Shown one piece after another: positions 34,381-42,834 of a stretch of DNA of 64,000 bases (the stretch's first letter is position 1; the number at the start of each line of letters is the position of its first letter). This DNA comes from Streptomyces paradoxus. Its GTDB lineage: Bacteria > Actinomycetota > Actinomycetes > Streptomycetales > Streptomycetaceae. A program made the position numbers and the translations under genes. The stretch lies in assembly GCF_014202475.1 (NCBI RefSeq), contig NZ_JACHGV010000004.1, positions 310,001 to 374,000 of the forward strand. Reading direction: 5' to 3'. Below the pieces are notes generated by a model. That model worked only from the letters and a program-made list of their open reading frames with translations. It made no database searches and was not told the origin of the DNA.

Positions 34381-34587
34381 CGTGCGCCCCCGACTGCCGG
34401 GAAGCGGACGGCACCGCCGTACCCGCCTCGGCGTTCTCGTCCACCGTCGGTCCCGAAGGGGGGCGCGGCCGCGGGAGTACGGTTGAAGACACCGAGGGCG
34501 TCGCGCGCCGGCTCCGACACCGGTGCCGCTCTCGGCGACCGACGACGCCGGGCCGGGTCCGTCCGTGCCCGAAGCAGGGCTTGCCTC

Positions 34588-35262
34588 ATGACCGTGAACG
34601 TGCCGGCTGCGCCGACGACCACAGAACTCCTCGGGCGTCCCGCCGGTTCGCACCCGCCCGCGACGCGGAAGCCCGGCCCGAGGCCGGAACGGGGCTCCTC
34701 GCCCCGGGAAGGGCAACGCGTCCGTCCGCTGACCCGGCGTCAGATCGAGGACCACATGCAGGAACTGGGCGATCTGTACGCGGAGACGTCCGGCGGCGGC
34801 CCCTGGGCGTGGAACCAAGCCCGCAGCGCCTTCCTGCGGCGGCTCGCGGCCGACGCACGGCGACCGGGATTCGAGCTGCTGATCGCGGAGACCACCGCGC
34901 TGACCGGTTGCGCCTACGGTTTCCCCGTAGGCGGCGACGGCCCCTGGTGGGAGGGCTTCGACGGATACCTTCCGGGGCGGCTGCTCCGGCTTGCCGCCTC
35001 CGGACGCCTCTTCGTGATCTCCGGGATCCACGTTCCCTCCCGGGTACGCAGGCAGAACCAGGACCGTGCCTGGAACCTCGCCCGGCGCCTGCAGGAACGG
35101 CTGCTCACCGACCACGGTGCCGCCGTCGCCGTCACGTTGGTGAACCGCTCCGACCACAGGACCGTCGAGGCGCTGCGGTCCTGGGGATGGCGGTACATCG
35201 AAGGTGACACACCGCGGACGGCCCCGCTCGGCCCCTTCCGCGTCCTGGTCCTCGACACCTGA
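34588..35262 (+). CDS. GNAT-like acetyltransferase
   Basis: The 224-residue protein has a proline-rich N-terminus, then a GNAT-like fold: FELLIAETTALTGCAYGFPV, a beta segment LFVISGIHVPSRVRRQNQDR at the place of the acetyl-CoA loop, and VTLVNRSDHRTVEALRSWGW near the end. The pyrophosphate loop is not canonical, so catalysis is uncertain. It is divergent from DUF5994 module 1 and convergent with a phosphatase gene. Confidence 0.6.
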   Translation: MTVNVPAAPTTTELLGRPAGSHPPATRKPGPRPERGSSPREGQRVRPLTRRQIEDHMQELGDLYAETSGGGPWAWNQARSAFLRRLAADARRPGFELLIAETTALTGCAYGFPVGGDGPWWEGFDGYLPGRLLRLAASGRLFVISGIHVPSRVRRQNQDRAWNLARRLQERLLTDHGAAVAVTLVNRSDHRTVEALRSWGWRYIEGDTPRTAPLGPFRVLVLDT

Positions 35263-35297
35263 GCCCCCCGGGTCCCGCCTCACCGCGGTCACCGCCT

Positions 35298-37013
35298 TCA
35301 GGGCGACGGCAGACGCAGGGCGAGGAGGGCCACGTCGTCGGTGCTGCCGGGCGGCATGCGGGAGGGCAGTTGGTCGCACAGCGTGTCCAGCGGTTCGTGG
35401 GCGAGAGCGAGGGCGTGGCGGCGCAGACGGGCGAGGCCGGTGTCCAGGTCGCTGCCGGGGATCTCGATCAGGCCGTCGGTGTAGAGCAGGAGAGTGGAAC
35501 CCGGTGGAAGGGACTGCGCGGCGCTCGGCCGGCTGCCGCCGGTGCCCGGAGGGACACCGAGGAGGAGTCCCTGTCCCGCTTCGAGGTACTGCGCCTGTCC
35601 GTCCGGGGTCAGCAGCAGAGGCGGCGGGTGCCCCGCGCTGGTCCACCGCAGCGTCCAGGGACCGGTGTGCGGGTCGCCTTCCAGCAGGGCGAGGACGAGG
35701 GTGGCCATGGGGACGGTGGTGATGGCGGGCATGGCGTCGTCGAGGCGGTCGACGACGGCACCGGGCGGGCCGGTGTGGTCCCAGGCCAGTGAGCGCAGGA
35801 TGCCGTGCAGTTGCGCCATGCCGGCCGCCGCGGTCAGGTCGTGGCCCACGACGTCTCCGATGACCAGCGCGAGCGTGCCGTCCTTCCGCTCGAACGCGTC
35901 GTACCAGTCGCCGCCCACCTGGGAGCCGGCCGGGGCGGGCTGGTAGCGGGCGGCCAGCCGCAGGCGGCCGGGCTGGGGCAGCGGGGCGAGCAGGTTGCGC
36001 TGCATGGCCTCGGCGACGGCGCGCTGGCGGCCGAACCGCCGTGCGTTGTCGATGACCAGGCCGACCCGGCGGCCGATGTCGCTCACGACGTCCAGGTCGT
36101 CGCTGTCGAAGGGGTGCTCCGGGTCCGTGCGCACCACGGTCAGGGCGCCGGTGATCTGCCCTCGGGGGCCGAGCGGCACCGTGATGGCCGACGTCGAGCC
36201 CACCGTCCGCAGGAAGTCGTCGTGGACGGCGGCCAGGGGAGAGGCGGGCGGTGCGGCCGGATCCGCCTCCTGCTGCAGTACGGGATCAGCGCCGTTGAGC
36301 ACCTGGACGAGCGGTGAGTGATCTCCCTCCCCCGCCTCGGTAAGACGCTGGCGCCCGCCCTCCAGTCCGGCCTCCCGGCCCGCGGGACCGGTCACCGCCA
36401 CCCGGTGGACCTCCCCGGAAGCGACTCGGAGATCCACCGCCGCCCAGTCGGCGAGGCGGGGAACCAGCAGGCGGCCCAGCCGGACGAGGGCCTCATCGGT
36501 CTCCAGGGTCTGGCCGAGTACGTCGGTGATCTCCGCGACCAGCGTCAGCCGCTCGGTGAGGTCCTCCAGCGCACGTGTGTAGGCCGCACGCTCCCGACGC
36601 GCGCTGCGCTCGCCGGCGGTGTCGGTGAACAGCACGGCCATGCCGATGAAGGCGCCGTCGTCCGTCACGGGAGAAGCGGACCAGGAGATCGCGATCAGGC
36701 GGCCGTCACCGCGCAGACAGATGTCGCCCTCCTCGCGTGCCTCGGACCTGTCGGCCACGGCCCGCAGCAGCGGGCACTGCTCCCGGGGGATCCTGCCGCC
36801 GTGCGCATCCCGGTGCAGCAGGTCGTGTGCGTCCTCCCCGCGCATCGCCGGGGCGGCGCGGCCGAGCAGCCGCTCGGCCGCCGGATTGACCGCGAGGATC
36901 CGTCCGGCGGGATCCACCACGACCAGGGCCGTGCCCAGTTGCCCGACGACCAGCTGCCAGAATCCCCTCTCGGCCGCCGGCCGGCTCCCCTCGTCTCCCG
37001 CGCTCTTCACCAT
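35298..37013 (-). CDS. PAS-GAF-SpoIIE (PP2C) phosphatase
   Basis: The 571-residue protein has a PAS domain (residues ~15-130: GTALVVVDPAGRILAVNPAA), a GAF domain (~165-330) and a C-terminal SpoIIE phosphatase. Metal-binding acidic residues are in QVGGDWYDAF, LVIGDVVGHD, LLYTDGLIE and STDDVALLAL. Such proteins dephosphorylate STAS anti-anti-sigma factors and activate stress sigma factors in response to sensed signals. The STAS gene at 38635 is a plausible partner. Start 37013 follows a strong GGAGGGGG site. Confidence 0.92.
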   Translation of the reverse strand: MVKSAGDEGSRPAAERGFWQLVVGQLGTALVVVDPAGRILAVNPAAERLLGRAAPAMRGEDAHDLLHRDAHGGRIPREQCPLLRAVADRSEAREEGDICLRGDGRLIAISWSASPVTDDGAFIGMAVLFTDTAGERSARRERAAYTRALEDLTERLTLVAEITDVLGQTLETDEALVRLGRLLVPRLADWAAVDLRVASGEVHRVAVTGPAGREAGLEGGRQRLTEAGEGDHSPLVQVLNGADPVLQQEADPAAPPASPLAAVHDDFLRTVGSTSAITVPLGPRGQITGALTVVRTDPEHPFDSDDLDVVSDIGRRVGLVIDNARRFGRQRAVAEAMQRNLLAPLPQPGRLRLAARYQPAPAGSQVGGDWYDAFERKDGTLALVIGDVVGHDLTAAAGMAQLHGILRSLAWDHTGPPGAVVDRLDDAMPAITTVPMATLVLALLEGDPHTGPWTLRWTSAGHPPPLLLTPDGQAQYLEAGQGLLLGVPPGTGGSRPSAAQSLPPGSTLLLYTDGLIEIPGSDLDTGLARLRRHALALAHEPLDTLCDQLPSRMPPGSTDDVALLALRLPSP

Positions 37014-37242
37014 GCCACCCCCTCCGTCAGGGAAACCCTTGCCGAAGCCCGCGGGCGCATCGGGGGACCGACACACCAGTGGATCGATATTCCCCCGACT
37101 CGGCACGGATCAGCTCGGCGACGTCGCGTGGCCAGGTCGTTCCCCCCGGCGCGAGACCCTGCGACCACCCTGCAATCGAACTCGCCCTCCCAGCTTGGGA
37201 AGTGCTCGTTGCCTCAGGGACGAGGGTTCCGGGGAGGGACGC

Positions 37243-37407
37243 ATGGGAGTGTTCCTCCGTTGTCCGCACGGTCCGTCGGGCCTGTTGGAGGAGTACGCTG
37301 GATTTACCGAGGATATTTCGAACACCGGCTTCCAGGCTCGTGTCGTTTTCGGCGATTCAAGATTCCGGGCCGACCCTGGTCGGCCCGGGGCAGGGTTCGC
37401 GTCATGA
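37243..37407 (+). CDS. 54-residue leader ORF coupled to DUF5994
   Basis: ATG 37243 follows GGGGAGGGA, an excellent ribosome site. The ORF (GVFLRCPHGPSGLLEEYAGF then TEDISNTGFQARVVFGD) ends in a TGA that overlaps the DUF5994 start (ATGA). The shared 66-bp element lies within it. The matching element at 34315-34380 does not preserve this coding frame better than the other frames, so the ORF may serve translation coupling rather than make a conserved peptide. Confidence 0.5.
   Translation: MGVFLRCPHGPSGLLEEYAGFTEDISNTGFQARVVFGDSRFRADPGRPGAGFAS
37290..37355 (+). promoter_or_regulatory. 66-bp conserved element upstream of DUF5994 module 2
   Basis: The element begins GGAGTACGCTGGATT, contains ACACCGGCTTCC and ends TCGGCGA. 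It matches 34315-34380 at 53 of 66 positions without gaps. It ends 48 bases before the ATGATG start of DUF5994. Confidence 0.65.
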
Positions 37408-38000
37408 TGGCGACCATTTTCCACCCGCCGACGACCGAAGCCGATGACCGGCTCCCCTCGCTCTCTCCGCGTCTGTCGCTCGCTCCCATCGGCTCCGCCC
37501 CGGCTCTGCTGGACGGCGCCTGGTGGCCCCGCTCCCGCGACCTCGAGGCGGAACTCCCGTCCCTGACCGCCGTACTGGAACCGCTGTGGGGGCGGATCAC
37601 CCGGGTCACGGTGAATCCCACCCAGTGGCCGGTCATCCCGCGCAAGGTGCCCGTCGCCGGGCGCGTGGTGCACGTGGGCTGGTTCCGGGACGAGCAGGAC
37701 CCGCATGAACTGCTGTTGCTCTCCTACCACGTGGGCCGCTGGAACCTCTTGGTCGTCCCGCCGCAGACGGCTCCCGACTCGGCCGCCTGGCTGATGGCCG
37801 CCGCGAGCGACCCGCGCGGTACGTCGAGCGCGAGCAGGTTGATGGAGGAGGCGGCGCGCCTGCGGACGCTGCGCGACGCCGACCGGGCCGTGGAAGCGGT
37901 CTGGGACTCCGAAGGAGGGCACGGGTCCCGTAACTCGGCCGCACCTCCACGGGTTCCGGCCATGACCGGCACGGTGCCGCAGCAGCCGATGGGAAGGTGA
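37404..38000 (+). CDS. DUF5994 family protein (module 2)
   Basis: The 198-residue protein has the core LLDGAWWPRSRDLEAELPSL, IPRKVPVAGRVVHVGWFRDE and RWNLLVVPPQTAPDSAAWLM, then a longer Arg/Ala-rich tail. Its start overlaps the 54-residue ORF and its stop overlaps the membrane-protein start (GTGA), giving a tightly coupled three-gene module. ATG 37407 immediately after is an alternative start. Function unknown; stress signalling is suggested only by flanking phosphatases. Confidence 0.85.
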   Translation: MMATIFHPPTTEADDRLPSLSPRLSLAPIGSAPALLDGAWWPRSRDLEAELPSLTAVLEPLWGRITRVTVNPTQWPVIPRKVPVAGRVVHVGWFRDEQDPHELLLLSYHVGRWNLLVVPPQTAPDSAAWLMAAASDPRGTSSASRLMEEAARLRTLRDADRAVEAVWDSEGGHGSRNSAAPPRVPAMTGTVPQQPMGR

Positions 38001-38317
38001 GGATCGTGGAGACGTTCGTGACCGTGGCCGTGATCCTGGGAATGATCGCCCTCGGGGTGCTCCTCATCCGTCTGCTGAACTCGCAGCACGGCGACCGCAT
38101 GGCCGGCGTCCATTACGGCCACACCGGGATGCCTGTCGCGGGACCGGCTCCGTCGGCTCGGCGAAGGGCCCGCGGCGGGGCGGCGACGAGCCGTACCGGC
38201 CGGCCCGGGCGACCCGGGCCCGGCGTACGCGGGCGACTCCGTCCGCGTGCCCGTGAAGGAGCGAGCCCCACCCTTCCGGCAGGCTCGCCCGGCCCGTCAT
38301 CCGACGGGCGGAACTGA
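37997..38317 (+). CDS. One-helix membrane protein (module 2 partner)
   Basis: The 106-residue protein starts at GTG 37997, overlapping the DUF5994 stop. It has one helix (TVAVILGMIALGVLLIRL) followed by LNSQHGDRMAGVHYGHT, which matches the module 1 partner, and a basic Arg/Pro/Gly tail with no fold. It lacks the soluble domain of the module 1 protein, so the helix plus LNS segment is the conserved part. Confidence 0.65.
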   Translation: MRIVETFVTVAVILGMIALGVLLIRLLNSQHGDRMAGVHYGHTGMPVAGPAPSARRRARGGAATSRTGRPGRPGPGVRGRLRPRAREGASPTLPAGSPGPSSDGRN

Positions 38318-38634
38318 CCGCACCGACAGCACCACCCCGCAATCCGGGACCCCGGCCGCAGCCGCGCACACGACAGGCCGGGGGCCCACCCGCGTCCGGT
38401 GTCCGCAGGCCGGGGCAGCCAACCCTCCAGGACACGATGCCGTCGGACGCGGACCTGCTGTCCGGTTCGTGGCGCATCCCCGGACGGCCGGTCCACCACG
38501 ATGCCCGCCGACCCGGGCTCGTGGAACGGCCCTCCGCCCGCCACCCCGCACACCCCCGTATCGGCGGCACGCCGCGAGGGCAGGACCCAATCCGGCCACG
38601 CGGCTCGCCGACGGGCACTCCGAACCGAGGATCC
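38318..38634. other. Intergenic region
   Basis: I see no gene, repeat or clear promoter in this 317-bp gap before the STAS gene. Confidence 0.4.
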
Positions 38635-39012
38635 ATGCCCTTTCCACGGCTGAACGTCCACCGGCGCGACCACACCACCCGCTCGCTGATCACCCTTTCG
38701 GGGGAGATCGACCTGGCCACCGCCCCGCTCGTGCGGGCCGCGCTGGCCGAGTGCCTGAACGACGGCATGGGCATCACGGACGTCGATCTCACGGGAGTCA
38801 CCTTCTGCGACGCCAGCGGACTCAACGTCTTCCTCACGGCATCGGGGCTCGCCACCGAAGCCGGCACGATCCTCCGGCTGCACCATCCGCCACCGATCAT
38901 GGCCCGCATCATCGAGATCACCGGCTCCGGGTTCCTGGTCCACGAACTCCCCACCCGCGGAACGCCCTCACGTCGATCTCCCGGAGAGGCTCAATCGAGG
39001 GCGGTGAGGTGA
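38635..39012 (+). CDS. STAS-domain anti-sigma-factor antagonist-like protein
   Basis: The 125-residue protein has the STAS fold: LITLSGEIDLATAPLVRAAL and the phospho-acceptor loop TGVTFCDASGLNVF with Ser61. In family members phosphorylation of this serine by an anti-sigma kinase blocks activity and SpoIIE phosphatases restore it. Two such phosphatases flank it. Its 3-prime end overlaps the convergent phosphatase gene by 22 bases. No anti-sigma kinase is seen in the window. Confidence 0.88.
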   Translation: MPFPRLNVHRRDHTTRSLITLSGEIDLATAPLVRAALAECLNDGMGITDVDLTGVTFCDASGLNVFLTASGLATEAGTILRLHHPPPIMARIIEITGSGFLVHELPTRGTPSRRSPGEAQSRAVR

Positions 39013-40232
39013 TCGGCGCCGCCGCCTCGCCACTCGACGAGGAAGATGGTGGCGTCGTCGGTCGTGCTGCCGCCCCGTTCGTGCTTCAGAGCGTGCGACA
39101 GCGCCCGCACCACCGCCCGTACTTCGGTGCGGTCGCGGAGGATCCGGTTGGTCCACTCGATGAGCTGCTCCTCACCGAACTGCTGCCCGCCGGCCTGGTG
39201 CTCCTCGATCAGACCGTCGGTGAAGCACAGCAACCGGTCACCGGGTCGCAGCATCCGCTCGCTGACCACTGGCTCCTCGCCGCCGAAGCCGACGGGCAGC
39301 GTGGTGGGGCTCTCCAGCCGGTCCACCACGGCGCGGTCACGGATCAGGAACGGAGCCGGGTGGCCGGCGTTGACCCACTGCAGCCGGCCCGTGGCGATGT
39401 CCAGGACCATCATCTGCGCGGTGACGAAGTGGTCGGGGCCGAACTGGTCGTTGATGGCCCGGTCCATGAACGCGTACACCTGGGACAGATCGGTGTGGGC
39501 CCGTCGCGTGTGGCGGTAGGCGCCGACGGCCACCGTCGCCATGGTCGCCGCGTCCAGCCCGTGGCCCATCGCGTCGAGCATGGCCACGTGAAGGATGTCG
39601 CCGTTGAGGGCGTAGTCGAAGCTGTCGCCGGCCACGTCGTAGGCGGGCTCCAGGATGCCGGCCACCTCGACCTGCGGAACGGTCATCGACAGCGGGGGCA
39701 GCAACGACCACTGGATCTCAGCGGCCACGCTCATCGGGGCGCTGCGGCGGGCCTGGAAGAACTGATCGGTGTAGGCGTCCTTGGTGACGATCATTTCCGC
39801 GACCAGACCGGCGAGTCTGCGGAGCAGCCGCCGGTCGTCGTCATCGACGCTGTCCAGGGTGACGGCCATCACCCCGATCTGGTCGCTGCCGTCCAGCAGC
39901 GGCAAGTACATTCGCACACTGCCGTCCTTCGGCACCTCCACCGTTCTCAGGCTCAGGAACGCTTCGCCGGCAGGGGAGCCCTCGACCGGTTCGGGGCCGC
40001 CGACCTTCAGCCTCCGGCCCGGCAGCGGCACCAGCAGCACCTGTTCGTAGTCCTGCAGGAGGATGGAGACCTCCCGCCCTCCGACCCTGGCCACCTCTTC
40101 CGCGACGAGCGGGGCGATCAACTCCGGCGGCATCTCGTGGGACCGGTCCAGCAGCATGCCGAGCAGCCGTTCGCCGAACCCCTCCGACCGGTCCACCCCG
40201 ACCCTGTCCGGATGCCGCCCACCGTCCGTCAT
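38991..40232 (-). CDS. SpoIIE-type PP2C phosphatase
   Basis: The 413-residue protein has a GAF-like N-terminal half and a SpoIIE catalytic half. Acidic metal-ligand motifs are in YDVAGDSFDYA, AMLDAMGHGL, CFTDGLIEEH and STTDDATIFL. The first differs from the usual GGDWYD by AGDSFD but keeps the aspartates. It probably acts on STAS proteins such as the one at 38635. ATG 40232 was chosen from the start of family-like sequence (TDGGRHPDRVGVDRSEGF). Confidence 0.88.
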   Translation of the reverse strand: MTDGGRHPDRVGVDRSEGFGERLLGMLLDRSHEMPPELIAPLVAEEVARVGGREVSILLQDYEQVLLVPLPGRRLKVGGPEPVEGSPAGEAFLSLRTVEVPKDGSVRMYLPLLDGSDQIGVMAVTLDSVDDDDRRLLRRLAGLVAEMIVTKDAYTDQFFQARRSAPMSVAAEIQWSLLPPLSMTVPQVEVAGILEPAYDVAGDSFDYALNGDILHVAMLDAMGHGLDAATMATVAVGAYRHTRRAHTDLSQVYAFMDRAINDQFGPDHFVTAQMMVLDIATGRLQWVNAGHPAPFLIRDRAVVDRLESPTTLPVGFGGEEPVVSERMLRPGDRLLCFTDGLIEEHQAGGQQFGEEQLIEWTNRILRDRTEVRAVVRALSHALKHERGGSTTDDATIFLVEWRGGGADHLTALD

Positions 40233-40436
40233 CACTGCTCGATTCCCTTCGTCCCGGGGTGATGGCGAGCCGATCGCGCCAAGGGCGGCATGTCGCCCCA
40301 AGCGCCCCTCGCCGCGCACGGCTTGGGCAGAAGGGTGACCATCCGCCATCGTAGGCCTTATTGCACCATTTCATCCGGAATTGTTTACAAAGCGGAGGAG
40401 GGGGAGTCAGAGTCGAGTGGGGGGCAGGAGGAAGCC

Positions 40437-40619
40437 ATGACCGTCCTCGCAGCGTTTCTTCTCGTCATCGGGACGATATTGATCCTGATGGGGGCGATGC
40501 TGATGCTGGTCGGGACGGTCCTGATCCTCCTCGGGGCGCTGCTGATCCTCATCGGGATCGCCCTGGTCGCTGTCGCGGCCTTCTTGCTCATCCGGAGAGC
40601 GCTGAGGCGGGAAGAGTAG
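40437..40619 (+). CDS. 60-residue hydrophobic membrane protein
   Basis: After AGGAGG the ORF encodes two hydrophobic helices built from repeats of LxxxGxxLxL (LLVIGTILILMGAMLMLVG, TVLILLGALLILIGIAL), ending RRALRREE. I recognise no family; glycine-zipper spacing suggests tight helix packing. GTTT and GGGAGT 15 bp apart near 40381-40405 could be a sigma-B-like promoter. Confidence 0.65.
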   Translation: MTVLAAFLLVIGTILILMGAMLMLVGTVLILLGALLILIGIALVAVAAFLLIRRALRREE

Positions 40620-40696
40620 GGACGGCCGGACCGGAGCACGGCCGGACCGGAGCGAGGGGAACCGGATCAGGCCCGGTGCGTCGAAAGGAGCGCGTG

Positions 40697-40924
40697 ATGA
40701 GCAGGAGCGTGGTGGGCTTGATCGCGGGAATGGCGCTGGGGTTCGCCGCGTACTTCGGTGACTTCTGGGCCTTCCTGCTGGTGCTGGGCCTGGGCATCGT
40801 CGGTCTCGTGATCGGGCGGCTCATGGACGGTGATCTCGAACCGGGCGACTTCATCCGCCGCCGGGACCGGCAGGACCGCATCCGCGATGACCGGCGACGG
40901 GCCAGGGGAGACCGGCTGCGCTGA
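40697..40924 (+). CDS. DUF2273-like small membrane protein
   Basis: The 75-residue protein has two helices (GLIAGMALGFAAYFGDFWAF, LLVLGLGIVGLVIGRLM) then DGDLEPGDFIRRRDRQDR. This fits DUF2273, normally next to Asp23 (alkaline-shock) genes. No Asp23 gene is visible here. It is probably cotranscribed with the 60-residue protein upstream. Confidence 0.7.
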   Translation: MSRSVVGLIAGMALGFAAYFGDFWAFLLVLGLGIVGLVIGRLMDGDLEPGDFIRRRDRQDRIRDDRRRARGDRLR

Positions 40925-41018
40925 CCGGTGAGCCGATCGGCGGCCGGGCCTCCGCGGCGTCGCGCGGTGCCGTCACCGCCTCCGACGGCCGCCCGCGGAC
41001 ATCGCCGGACGCCCGCTG

Positions 41019-42062
41019 CTACGCGGGAACCCGGGTCTTCCGGAGCGGTGCTCCCGCCTGATGGAGGCTGACGAGGGCCAGCCGGTAGGAGGTGATCAGT
41101 CCGGTCTCCACGTAGTCCACGCCCAGGTCCTCGCAGTGGCGCCGGACGATGGTCCGCGCCCTGCGCAGGTTGGGGCTGGGCATGCTGGGGAACAGGTGGT
41201 GCTCGATCTGGTGGTTCAGCCCGCCCAGCGCGATGTCGGTGAGCCGGCCGCCGCGCACGTTGCGCGAGGTGAGCACCTGGCGGCGCAGGAAGTCCGGGCG
41301 GTCCTCGCCCTTCAGGATCGGCATCCCCTTGTGGTTGGGCGCGAAGAGGGAGCCGAGGTAGACACCGAAGAGGCACTGGTGGACGGCCAGGAAGGCGATC
41401 GCCATACCGAGGGGCAGCAGCCAGAACAGGACGGTCAGGTACACCGCGAAGTGCGCGAACAGCAGGACGCCGTCGAGCGCTCGGTGCTTGAGCGAGCGAT
41501 TGGCAAGCGACCGCACGCTCGACACGTGCAGGTTGAAGCCCTCCAGTGTCAGGAGCGGGAAGAACAGGAACGCCTGCCAGCGGCCGATCACACGGGGGAG
41601 CCCGGTGGCGACCCGGGCCTGGTCCTGGGACCAGATCAGCAGGTCGGGGTCGAGGTCGGGGTCGAGGTCCTCGTGGTTGGGGTTGGCGTGGTGGCGGGTG
41701 TGCTTGTCCTGCCACCACCCGTAGCCCATCCCGATACCGGCACCGGCGATCCGTCCCGACACCTCGCTGGCCCGGCGCCGGCGGAACACCTGACGGTGGG
41801 CCGCGTCATGGGCGAGCAGGGCGACCTGACCGAAGACGATGGCCAGGAAAGCGGCGACGGTCAGGGTCCACCAGCTGTCACCGACGAGTGCGACGGTGGC
41901 CCACCCGCCGACGTAGAGCCCGGCGACCACGGTGATCCGCAGGGCGTAGTAGCCGGGACGGCGGCCCATCAGACCGGCATCGGCGATCTTCCTCGACAGC
42001 CGGGCGAAGTCACTGCCGGACCTCTCCGAGGGCGGGGGGTGGACGATGGAATGCGTGGTCAT
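41019..42062 (-). CDS. Membrane fatty-acid desaturase
   Basis: The 347-residue protein has four or more helices and the three histidine boxes of the acyl-lipid/acyl-CoA desaturases: HDAAH, HTRHHAN and HQIEHH. They bind a di-iron centre that removes hydrogens from fatty acyl chains. The QIEHH form is typical of front-end or linoleoyl-like desaturases. No cytochrome b5 domain is fused, so an external reductase is needed. Confidence 0.92.
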   Translation of the reverse strand: MTTHSIVHPPPSERSGSDFARLSRKIADAGLMGRRPGYYALRITVVAGLYVGGWATVALVGDSWWTLTVAAFLAIVFGQVALLAHDAAHRQVFRRRRASEVSGRIAGAGIGMGYGWWQDKHTRHHANPNHEDLDPDLDPDLLIWSQDQARVATGLPRVIGRWQAFLFFPLLTLEGFNLHVSSVRSLANRSLKHRALDGVLLFAHFAVYLTVLFWLLPLGMAIAFLAVHQCLFGVYLGSLFAPNHKGMPILKGEDRPDFLRRQVLTSRNVRGGRLTDIALGGLNHQIEHHLFPSMPSPNLRRARTIVRRHCEDLGVDYVETGLITSYRLALVSLHQAGAPLRKTRVPA

Positions 42063-42549
42063 GACGATTGTTCTCCCCGGATGAGGCCGATGACTCGGCG
42101 CCGCCCGGGAGCCGCTGAGACCGGGCCGTAGGTAGGGATGCGCTTCCTCCATTGCCGGAAGCGCATGGCGCGACCGCGGAGCAAGGACGACGTCTGCTTC
42201 GTCAGCGGGCGGCCGCGCAGGCCCTCTATGTGGTTGCGTGTTCCCTGCCGGACGGGACTCACACACTGTGACGGCACCGGGCTTGCGGAGCGGGCCGCGA
42301 TTTCGACGTCATGGCCGGATCGGTGGCAGAGGCAAAAGCGCTCCGCCCGAGGCGAGTTGCGGAGGGCCGTGACCGAGCAGGGTGAAGTGGGCGTCGGGCC
42401 TGTCCGGTCATGCGGCGAGGGCGGGAGCAACGTGCAACTCGGCTGGTGTTCCGACTCCGTTCCGCCGTCCACAACCTGTGGACGAAAGATCGCGGCCCTT
42501 GTGGGGCGGCGTGGCGCACATCTGGCACGCGGCCCATCCGCCCCGCCGC
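42063..42549. other. Intergenic region with 19-bp repeat
   Basis: No convincing gene. It holds the second copy of the 19-bp inverted repeat and borders a mobile-element relic. Confidence 0.4.
42466..42484. repeat. 19-bp inverted repeat, copy 2
   Basis: CGTCCACAACCTGTGGACG is identical to the copy at 32223-32241. It sits about 65 bases from the end of a relic of a mobile-element membrane protein. Confidence 0.6.
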
Positions 42550-42792
42550 CCGGATAGTTCCGGGCAGGCGCCGGGCGCCTGCTTCGGGCCGTTGAGGCTC
42601 AGCCGGGCCATCAGGGCGGTGGCGCAGGGCGAACTCGGCGGCGGCGAACATCGCGGCGCGCTCGATGGCCCTGCCCATGTCCAGGTAGTCGGCGGAGAAG
42701 CGCCAACTGGTGTCCGCGCTGTAGGCGGTGCAGCAGATCGCGGCGACGGCTGCGACCCGGACTGCTGCGGCTTCACGCCGCTGACCGTCGCC
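42550..42792 (-). pseudogene. Frameshifted relic of a mobile-element membrane protein (DUF2637/SpdB-like)
   Basis: One minus frame reads REAAAVRVAAVAAICCTAYS then ADTSWRFSADYLD and ERAAMFAAAEFAL. A shifted frame continues CATALMARLSLNGPKQAPG. Joined, they resemble a multi-pass membrane protein carried by actinobacterial integrative elements and plasmids next to replication and transfer genes. No start or full length remains. The family name is from memory and is tentative. Confidence 0.45.
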
Positions 42793-42834
42793 ACGTCTGC
42801 GGGCGCCCGCGCGGCACGCCGCCCGGTGGACCAG

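Noticed and set aside
37243..37407. Conserved leader peptide shared by both DUF5994 modules
   Set aside because: The module 1 copy of the element does not keep the same start, stop or frame, so a shared peptide is not supported.
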